Shown: positions 1 through 9,300 of the stretch, one piece after another
Layout of the letters: every line of letters starts with the position of its first letter
Position numbering within the stretch: position 1 is the stretch's first letter
Source of the DNA: Elusimicrobiota bacterium
Lineage (GTDB): Bacteria; Omnitrophota; Gorgyraeia; Zapsychrales; Fredricksoniimonadaceae
Direction: 5' to 3'
Length of the DNA stretch: 11,747 nt
Assembly (NCBI GenBank): GCA_012514595.1
Contig: JAAYZZ010000188.1
Location: forward strand, 1 to 11,747
Notes under the pieces: generated by a model
What the model was told of the DNA's origin: nothing
Database searches by the model: none
Seen by the model: the letters and a program-made list of their open reading frames with translations, nothing else
Made by a program: the position numbers and the translations under genes

Positions 1-300
1 GTCCGGCGTGAAGATGCCTCCCGCATGATCGAAAGACCTCTCGTCGATGCCTGGCTGATCCTTTATGACAAGGGGATCCGGTGTGATGCGGCCTGCGCGT
101 GCGCGCTCTCGGTCGATCGCGGGGCGTTCCTCAGGATCGATCTTTCCTCGCTCAATGAGGCCAACCGGGCGATCGCCCGCCAGGTCCTGACCGGGGTGAA
201 CCACGACGAGATCCAGGTCCCTGTCGGTTGGAATACGACCGTGGAGGACGTGACGCTTGCGGCCCTTCGGGTGGCCAATCGTTTCGAGGATCAGGACGCG
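1..300 (+). other. Unrecognised small alpha/beta domain before the membrane hairpin
   Basis: Residues 1-100 alternate helical and strand-like stretches: a helix around PLVDAWLILYDKGI (14-27), a strand near AFLRIDLSSL (42-51), a helix near NEANRAIARQVL (52-63), a strand near DEIQVPVG (69-76) and a final helix near TVEDVTLAALRVANRF (80-95). This looks like a compact regulatory-size alpha/beta fold of about 100 residues. I cannot name the family. Similar stretches may recur elsewhere in proteins of this type, but that is a recollection and not something the window shows. The domain may extend upstream of base 1. It sits about 28 residues before the first membrane helix, so it is probably on the cytoplasmic side. 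Confidence 0.4.
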
Positions 301-3300
301 GCAATGTCCCGTCTTCCCGGGGATGGGCAGGCATTGTCAGGCGACGCCTCTTCTTTCGGACCACGTAGCGGTTCGGTCCGCCTTGTGATGGCGTGCCTCT
401 TGGGAACGATCGGGCTTTGTGTCCTTTTGGGGGCGTGCTGGCTGGGTCTTTTCTTTGATATGTTTGCGGTACGCTTGGGCGTGCCCGTCCTTTTTCATCG
501 TTTTGTGATCTGGGGCGGCGCGTTGGGGATTTTGTTCTTCATTCTTCATTTCTTTCGGGACCACTTTTATCATCCGCCGTCTCTCGGTCCGTGGCAGCTT
601 GTCAGAGAGGTCCTGGATGATTTTGCCCGTGTGAACAACGCGTATGTCCTTTTGGATGACCGGAGTGCGAGTGCGGGAGGGATCCTTTGGGCCGTGCGTT
701 TCGGGGATTGCGCCCATAACGAGGCAGGGATCGTTTTAATGATCCGTTCGCGGGACGGGGTTGTGGGGCAACTGACGTTCCTTGTCGGGCCGGCCGTCCG
801 GGGGAGCAGCGTGGAAATGCGGGTTGAGGAGCTTCACAGATATCTCAGGCGATATCTGTTCGGGATCCAGGACGGAAAGTGGCTGGAGCCGTTCTTTCCT
901 CACGCCGCTTCGCCGGTCTCTATGGGGTCCGTCGGGAGATCGGAGGAGGGGGATCCGCACCGGGCCAAGGAGGGGCGAAGCCCGGGCGAGGAAGAGATCC
1001 AGGCCCAGATCGCGGGGAACGGCCCTCTGACAGAATCGGAGGAGGCTTATCTTAAGAGGATCGACGGGTTCGCCCGCGAACTGGTCTCGGATGAGAGAGT
1101 CCTGATGGCCCTTGAGAGGCTGTCCTTGATGCCGACGCGTGCGCCTCCTGTTGGTGGGGAAATGCCGGATCTGTGGAGCGTTCTCCGACGGAATGGTGAG
1201 GGGGTGCTGACCCGGCATGTGGACAGGGCCCTTTTCCCCCTGACCGTGACAGAAGATGAGGCGGAGGCCGAGCCGAAAAACAGCCGCCGGTCCGATGTTG
1301 ATTCCCGGCGGGCCTTTGCCCTCGAGATGGTCCTGACCACCCTTCACGAGGCCAGTCTTCTGGCCTATCCTTCCCGAGGCGACGCCGAGAATGAGGCCTT
1401 TGCGGTCGCATGTCTTCATCAGAGAGTAGCCGAGCTTTTGAAGATCGAGAAACGGGTTCTCCGAACGGATGAAGAGCGAATTTTGTTCATGGCCATTCAC
1501 GCCCCTGACCGTGTGGTGCCGGAGAAGATCAAGGCGCGCCTGCGAAATGTCCTGATCGAAAGCAACCAGGGCCTTGTGATCTCGGTCATGCGTGAGTGTC
1601 ATCGCCTTCAAACCTGGACATTTGAGAATTCCCGTTCGGACGGGAATCTGGGGCTCATGAGGGCTATGGAGAAGTTCGACTGGTCGCTGGGGCTCAAATT
1701 CTCGACGTATGCAACCTGGTGGATCCGCCAGACCATCATGCGCTGGGGGCCTGTGAACGACAATCAGATCCATATCCCTGTGCATATGCGGCCCAAGATC
1801 GGAAAGGTGAACAGGATCATGAGCGAGCTTCGGTCGACCCTGGATGCGGAGCCGACTGCGGGAGACCTTGCGGACCAGATGGGGATCTCCTTCGAGGAGG
1901 CCGAGCAGCTGATGGGGCTCGCGATCTCCCAGCCGATCTCCCTGCAGACCCCCGTCGGACATGATAATGACGGAACCGAACTCATGGATTTTATTTCGGC
2001 GCCGTCGAGCGCAAAAGAGATCGAAGATGTGACCCCGTTCCTCAAATGTCTCGCCACTTTCCCTCGGCTCATTCTCAAATTGCGTTTCGGGATCGGGAGC
2101 AGTTATGGTCCCCGCACGCTGGAAGAGGTGGCCGCTTTTTTTGGGATCACGCGGGAAAGGATCCGGCAGATCGAGTTTAAAGCCCTTCGTAGAGTCCGGA
2201 AGTTCGGCGTCCGGGCCCCTAAGGCCAGTTCCTCCTGGGATGACAACGGGGATGTCTTTTTGGTTGAGCAGTTCGGATTGAATCCGAGGGACGAACGGTT
2301 CCAGGGGCTCCTGGGGGTTTCGCGGGCAGAGATCGGCCGTTTCCTTCGGACGTCGATGGCCGGGGATGGCGCTCTCTTGTCTGAAGATCCCCAGGCGAAG
2401 GAGGCCCTTCTGTTGCGCCTGCGGGACCATCTGATCGCGCGGCATGTTATCGTCGAGGAACCGGTCGCCGGAGAGGCAGGGCATTCTGCGAGCGAACGGA
2501 TCGACGGGAAGGTCCTGATGGAGGAGGGACCCAAAACGCTTCAGGAGCTCGCCGGGATCCTCGGGGTGGGTTATGGCGTTATTGTCGGGGATCTGAAGTC
2601 CCCGGTCCTTGAACCCGTCCGCCCTCTTGTCCGCAGGGAAGGCGGGGAGCGGAGGATAGGATCCGGCGTGAAGACGAAAGAGGCCTTCACCCAGGTGGCC
2701 ATGCCTTCGGGAGTCCCGGTAGAGGCTATCCGGGACGGCAAGCTTTTTGTCGTGATGGGAAGGAAGGCCCTCTCCGGGGTCCGGACCGTCCTCTTGGGAC
2801 GGAATGCCCGACAGGTGTTCTGCGTGAGGACTATGAGCGAGGAGTCCGTGGGGCATCTTTCCGTAGGGCTTCAGTGGAAAGCGGCCGAACCCGTCAAGGA
2901 CGGCCTGGGCCTTTTGCGGGAGTTCGCGGCCCAGGCCCCCGAGGCGAGAGCCCTCGTGATCCTCCTGAACGAAGAGCAGTTCTCCCGACGGGAAAGGCAT
3001 CCGATTGTGCCGTATCTGTTCGTCCTGCCGCATTACTTCGCCTGTTTTCTCGATGAGAAGACCGGGAAGAGGACGTATGTTTATGTCGTGGACCGGGAGG
3101 TCCTTTCTTCTGAGGAGAACCGGCGGAGGCTTTGGCTGACATTCGTCCATCAGAGGCGTCCGGCGCGTCTTCCTCCCCAGGAGGAGTATGTCGATCCTCT
3201 GCTTGTCGGACATGAGCTTGTGTCCGGAGAGTATGTCCCGGGCTTCGGGGGGAAGATCAATTGGAGGGATCTGATCCAGAAGGAGACGTTCGCGATCCGC

Positions 3301-6300
3301 GGGTGCACCGTGAGTCCTGCGGGGACTTTCGTGGTTTTGTTGAACTCCCGGGGGGATCGCTGGGCGATATTTCAGGGACGCAAGGATTTGGTCGGCCTCC
3401 GGTTCCTTCTTCTTTATTCCCGGGGGCGGTATGTCCGCGCCGTGGCCGAGAACGGGACCTTCCTCTGGGAGGTCTCATGTGAAGATTCTCCGAACGCGGT
3501 CTTTGCGGGGGCCGAGGTGAGGGCCGGGCGGCGTCTCGGCGGGGAGTTCGTCGGAGTTCTCCCGCGCTTCGCCCGGGAGGAGGGCTTTCTCGATAAGCAT
3601 CCGGACTGCGTTATCTGCCATGTCGGCCTTGATAAGGACGGGGGGCTCTGGTTCTATAACCAATTCTTCTGGAAACAAAAGAAGGGATATGAAAATTATC
3701 GGGAGGTGATGCTCGTCCGTCGGGGAGGCGTGTTCACGTATGCCTATGATCTGGAAGGAGAGCTTCTGTGGTTCGACCCGAAGGTCGTGAACGAGGTCCC
3801 GGTCCGTTCGATCCATGTCGGGGCCCGCTATGAGAACGGACAGGTCCTGGGGGGCGAGATGGTCTTTGCCTCTCCCGAAGGGATCCGTCGAGAGGAGCTG
3901 GCGAAATACCCGGATTGTATCGTGACCAATGTGAATTCCACGCCATCTGGAGAAGTGAAGATCGGAGGAAGGGTCTGCCGCAGCAAGGCCCTGGGGGGGA
4001 TGGAGGGCATGGTCGCGATCCGCGAAGGAGGCATTTTCACCCGGATCTATTCCAGGGAAGGGGAGCTTCTTTTCAGCAATACGCCGGAGAGCCGTAACGC
4101 CCTTTTTGCGGAATGGAGTCTCAACGAGGGACTGTTCTCGTGGCGGGCCTTTATAGGGGGAGGGACCCGCGTCGAGGGGGCGGCCCTCAAGACATTTCCG
4201 GATTGCGCGATCACGAATGTTGAGGCGCTGGAGGATCGTGGATTTGTGTCCGTGGCGCACAAGACGTTTGCGACCACGGTCTCTGTCCTTGCGGGACGGA
4301 AGGACCTGGTGTGTCTGTTTAAGGACGGCGAACCGCTGGCGGTGGCAGGACCCGACGGTGAGTTGTTGCACGTTACGGACCCCGAGCGGTTCGCGGCGTT
4401 TGAGGCGCGGCAGGTCCTCGGACTGGGGGATCCTGCGGTCATCGAGGGGCTGGTGCGCTGTTTCGGTCTGGCGCATGCCTTCCGCATCATCAGCCGGCTC
4501 TTTCATCTCGGTTCCCGCCTGTCCCGTCAGATCGTCTATCGGTATATGGATGAAATGGAAGAGGGGGATGTGGCCGAAAGGATGGGGGATGGCGCAGCCG
4601 GCGTCTTTGAACGGATCCGGGAGGCCCTGTCGGGGGTGACCTTCCATACCGGGGATGTGGAATGGCTATCGGCCGTGATCATGGATTTCCTTTATCGGTT
4701 TACGGCGCGGCATCCCGGGTTCCTGGTGCGTCTCAAGACGGCCAGCGAAGATGCCGGGACCCCTTTGATCCTGCGGGAGGTCTACCAGAGGGTCTTGCGG
4801 CATTATGAGAGGATCTTTGATGCGGATTTCAAGGTTCCGGGGCTCTTGAAGACCCCGTATCCGTTCCAGCGCGCGGCGATCGATTTTCTCCTAGAGCGCA
4901 AGCGGCTTCTTCTGGCGGACGAGTGCGGGCTGGGAAAGACCCTGACCGCGATCGCAGCGGCCCTGTCCATTCCCGTCGACAAAAGACGGGTCCTTGTGAT
5001 CAGTCCCAAGACCGCAGCGATCGACTGGTGGAGGGCAGAACTTCTGGGTTCCACGACGCTCAAGCGGGAAGAACTCTTCATCTGGGGGGACCGTCAGAAC
5101 AGGAGAGAGGCCCTGGAATGCGTCTTTGTCATTGTGAATTATGAGGCGTTGCGGGGCGAGAAGTCCGCGGCTCGCCGGATGCTCGACGGAATTCCCTTTG
5201 ACATGATCATTGTGGATGAGGCCCACCGTATGCGCAACGAATCGCTTCAGGCGGAAGCGGTCCTGGGCCTCGATGCCGAATACAGGTTGCTTTTGAGCGC
5301 GACCCCTCTGGTCGGACGTGACGTCGGAAAGATGTTCCATCTTCTCAACTGGCTCATGCCCGAGGTCTTTCGTGACCCGCGCGATCTCCAGGATATGATG
5401 CGCACGGGGCCTTCCCGCTTGCGCGAGGTCCTCGCGCGGCTGATGCTCTGCCGGATCAAGGGGGATGTGCGTCCCGATCTTCCGGAGCGGACGATATGCG
5501 ACGAGGAGGTGGTCCTGGGTGGTCATCAAAAAAAGGTGTACGGACAGGTCCGGCGGGATTTCGGAAAATGGTTGCGGGAGCATGGGCGGGCGGAAGGGGA
5601 GGCCGTGATCTTCGTCAAGCTCGAGAAGCTTCGACAGGCCGCGATCAGCGTCGATCTGCTTGAGGAGGAGAGAGAGTCTCCCCCGGCGGACGGAAGATCG
5701 TCGGCGAAATATGACAGGGTCCTGAAACTTGTGAAAGGGATCGTTCGTAACGGCGAGAAGGCGGTCATCTTCAGCCGGTATGTCGGGGTTCTCAGCCAGC
5801 TTCAGAAGATCCTGCTCTCTGTGAGGGGGTTGGGGACGGTCGAGGTCCTGCATGGAAAACAGCAGGGCCGCAGACGGCAGGAGGGGCTGGCTCGTTTCCG
5901 CCAGGCGACCGGGCCGGCGGTCCTCCTTTCCAGTTATGGCGTCGGCGGGGAGTCTGTGAACCTGCAGGAGGCCAACCACATGATCGCGGTCGATATGCCT
6001 TGGACTTATCAGGAGTTCCTGCATGCCATGGACCGGGTGCATCGGATCGGACAGCAGAGACCCGTGACGATCTGCCGGCTCATCGCCAAGGGCACGATCG
6101 ACGAACACATCGTGCATGTCCAGGAGGAGGGGGAGCATCTCCACGGACTCGTGATCCGGGGGGATGAGGAGGAGTCCTTGGAGCGTGACGCCATGCTGGG
6201 ACTTTTGGAGAAAGAATGCGGGGCATCCTGTGAGGGGATCGTCCGCGCGGATGAGGATTTTGTCCGTCGGGAGGCCGGACGGCTGCGGATCGAGATGACG

Positions 6301-9300
6301 CTCTCGGATGATGAGCGTAGGAATTTCTCTCTGCGCCAAAGGAGATCTCGGATCTCTGGCACATGGCGGGAAGAACTTGTTCGTTTCATCGGGAGGGGGG
6401 TTTTTGATGACAAGTCCATCCTGCCCTTCTCGGGGTCCCAGGGCGTGATCCTGAAGGGAGAGGACCGCCGGGTCCTTCTGGTCAATCTCCGCGACGGGAA
6501 TGGACGTGTCCGGGGAGCCTCGCTTTGTTTTCCGAGAACGACTCCTGTCGGGAAGACCGTGGTGCTGAAGCCGGAATGGAGGGAGGGCCTTCCTGCCGGA
6601 TTCGGGGCCCAGTGGCTCCTGGCGGCACAGGTGCCGGGTGCGGGGATATCCTATTTCATATTCCGTCGGGAAGGGAGCATGTTCTCTCAGATCGATCTGG
6701 GGGCCGAGGCCCGGATCGCGGCCTTTGCGCTCAACGGGATCTTCGATGATCCCGCCCTCAAGCCTTTTGAGGGAGAGATCGGGATGGAGGTCTCCCCTGG
6801 CAGGAATCTCCAGTTCCCTCATGCGGTCCGCGGGTGTCCGCAGCAGGTGATGTGCCAATTGAAGGCCCTTTCCCCCGGAGACAAGGTGATGGTCCGCGCG
6901 TTCTTTCTCGACAGACCGCTTTTGGGGATCGGGCGACAGTGGGGGATCCGCATCCAGGCTCAGAATGGAAGAACGTTCCTGCGGCTCTTCTCTTCGACGG
7001 GGACGCATCTTCAGAAATTCGAGGTCGGGCCTGAGGCCGACCTGGTGCGTTTTGCCCGGAACGGCGTATTCGATGACCGGAATATCCTGCCGTTCTCCGA
7101 CGGCCCTTTCGAGGTGGTCCTGAGCCGGTATGGACATTGGGTCGCTGGAGGATGGATGGACGGGGACAGGGGGAATCGCACGCATCAATTGTATGTCAAT
7201 GTCTCCCGCGGTCTTTCCGGAAAGACCGTTGTGGTCCACAAGGCCTGGTGTGAAGGGCTGGGTTTTTGGGTGCTGCGCATCGAGACCGAAGATCGCGATG
7301 TCGGGGATGTCTTTGTGCGTCTTTCTGATAAGAAGAGACTGGTGCGTCTCACACGAGAGGAGCTTTTGAAGGGGGGATTCTCCGAGGCCGCGGCGCGGGC
7401 TTCGAAGACGGCAGGGGCCTCGCGTCTGACCGGAGAGAAGGAGATCTGCTTGCGGCAGCAGAAGGTGAGGGAGTTCCTGCTCTCGCACGAGACCTGTACA
7501 CGCACGGAGGTCTGCGGCGGAACGGGGCTGACCTGGTCGACGGTTCTGCGGTATTTGAGGGACCCGTCTTTCGACGGTCTTGCGTCCCGGATCCGCAAGG
7601 ACGCCCGGAGGGCGGGCTTGAGGGATCTGCGGTATCGCCAGAGCGTCGAACGGCTGAAAGGGCTTCTCGAGGCCAGCCCTTGGGCGTTTGAAGAGCTCAT
7701 GAAAGAATTGGGGCTGAATGCCGTGGCGCTCAGAAAGCGTCTCAAGGAACCTTCGGTTGGTTCTCTGGCGGATCGGGTGGTCTGGAAGAAAGGGCGGGCT
7801 CGTTCCCTGAAAGTTCAGCAGCGCCATCAGCGGATCCGTGAGGCCCTTGCCCTGGGGTCGCGTACGATCCCTGACCTGGCCCGCGAGCTCTCGGTTGATG
7901 TCTCGACGATCAATCGGGACGTGCACTCCAGGGAACTGCAGGATGTCCTGCCGAAGATCATCAGCGCGCCGGACCAGTGTCTTGTGGCCCGTCAGGAGCG
8001 TTCCGCGAAAATGATGGCCAGGATCCGGGAGCTCCTCGAGGCTGCGCCCATGACGCGGGGCGACCTTGCCTGTGCGGTCGGTCTGACGGTCTATGGGCTC
8101 AAGAAGTATTTCAAGAGGCCCGAGGCGGAAGGACTCCAGAAAAGACTTGTCCAGCGTCGGAGCGGGCGACAGGTCGCTCCCGAGACAAAGGCGAGGCGAG
8201 AGAAGATCGGGAAGCTTTTGTCGGATCGCCCGCGGACCATTCGTGAATTGAGCGGACTCTTGGAGGTCCCGTTCCAGCAGATCGCCAAGGATCTTTCTTC
8301 GAAAGAGCTCAAAGCGCTCAAGGATCGGATCATCCGGGAGCGTGTGCGTGGCATCTCTCAAGCGGTCGCGGAACGTCGCGGCAGGATCCGGGGACTTTTA
8401 AGGGAGGCTCCGCGTACGGTCCGTGATCTCGCCGGGGCCATCGGTGTTCCGATCTATACGATCTCGGCCGACCTTCAGTCCGATGATCTTTCGGATGTCC
8501 GGTCCCGGGTCGTGACGAACCGTCCTCGGCGGGTAGAGGATCCTGCGGTCAGGGCCCGTCGGGAGAGGATGCGGGATATTCTTCTGAAGGGTCCCCGGAC
8601 CCCCAAGGAGATCGCCGAGGAGCTTCAGGTGCCGATCGAGCAGGTCTATAACGATCTGAAGAGCCCTGCCGTTCGGGATCTTTCCGGAAGTGTTATCAGA
8701 TTCCGCTTCACGCTCCGGGGCACGGCCGCTCGTCGGGAGAAGGTCAAGGCGCTCTTTGAGGAGGGTCCGCGCACCGCCCGGGAGATCGCGGAGATCCTCA
8801 GGGTCGATCAGGGGCTTGTCTCGCATGACCTGGACGCCCTGGGCCTGGTCCCCCGCGTCGAGGGGGAGGTGTTCCGCAGGGCGAAGTTCACGCTGGGCAC
8901 GGGCTCACCCTTTATCGGCGGGATCCCGGCCGCAGCCACGGTCGTGGCCGATGCGGAGGTCCCGCTGCATCACGTGATCCGGAAGATCCTCGAGCATGAG
9001 TGGGTCCGCAATGATCCTCATGCCGAGGCTGCGATCGTGAACTGGTCCCTGGCCGGGGAGGGGCTGAAGGCGGGTACGCATATCGAAGCCCATGTCCGGC
9101 CTTCGCGCCAGGGGGCGGTCTTTCTCGATGCCAAAGGACGTCGGATCCTTGAAGGGGCCTCGTTCTCCTTCTCTGACATTACTGGGGAAATGATGCTGGT
9201 CCTTCTCATTGCGGAAGAGGATCCCAATCAAGGGGTGGTTCTGAATCTTTATGATCTGAATGCCGTGGATCACGAGTCCCCGCGGCCCTGGACGACATTC

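Noticed and set aside
1456..2211. A stand-alone rpoD/sigma gene
   Set aside because: There is no stop codon before or after it in frame, and no sign of a ribosome binding site plus start that would be needed for a separate gene; the frame continues into further domains.
3001..3051. Possible additional membrane helix (residues 1001-1017)
   Set aside because: Only about 17 residues, with two prolines, a histidine and many aromatics; more likely a buried strand or turn of a soluble domain.
736..3213. Open frame of 825 codons on the - strand
   Set aside because: Antisense to the sigma module, codon-aligned, with no domain and odd composition. It is bounded by a TTA codon of the sense gene.
4217..4639. 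Open frame of 140 codons on the + strand in another frame
   Set aside because: It overlaps the main frame within the fourth repeat and the helical segment, is Arg/Ser/Trp-rich and shows no domain.
3475..4647. Open frame of 390 codons on the - strand
   Set aside because: Antisense to the four 100-residue repeats, and the sense frame shows clear repeat conservation that the antisense frame lacks.
4891..8361. Open frame of 1,156 codons on the - strand
   Set aside because: It lies exactly codon-aligned opposite the SNF2, repeat and HTH coding sequence. Its translation is rich in Pro, Arg, Asp and His with no recognisable domain, and it ends where the sense frame uses a rare CTA codon.
7453..8859. 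DNA-level tandem repeat or CRISPR-like array with a period of about 180 bases
   Set aside because: The repetition is visible in the protein but the DNA of the units is too diverged, with no identical direct repeats or spacers.
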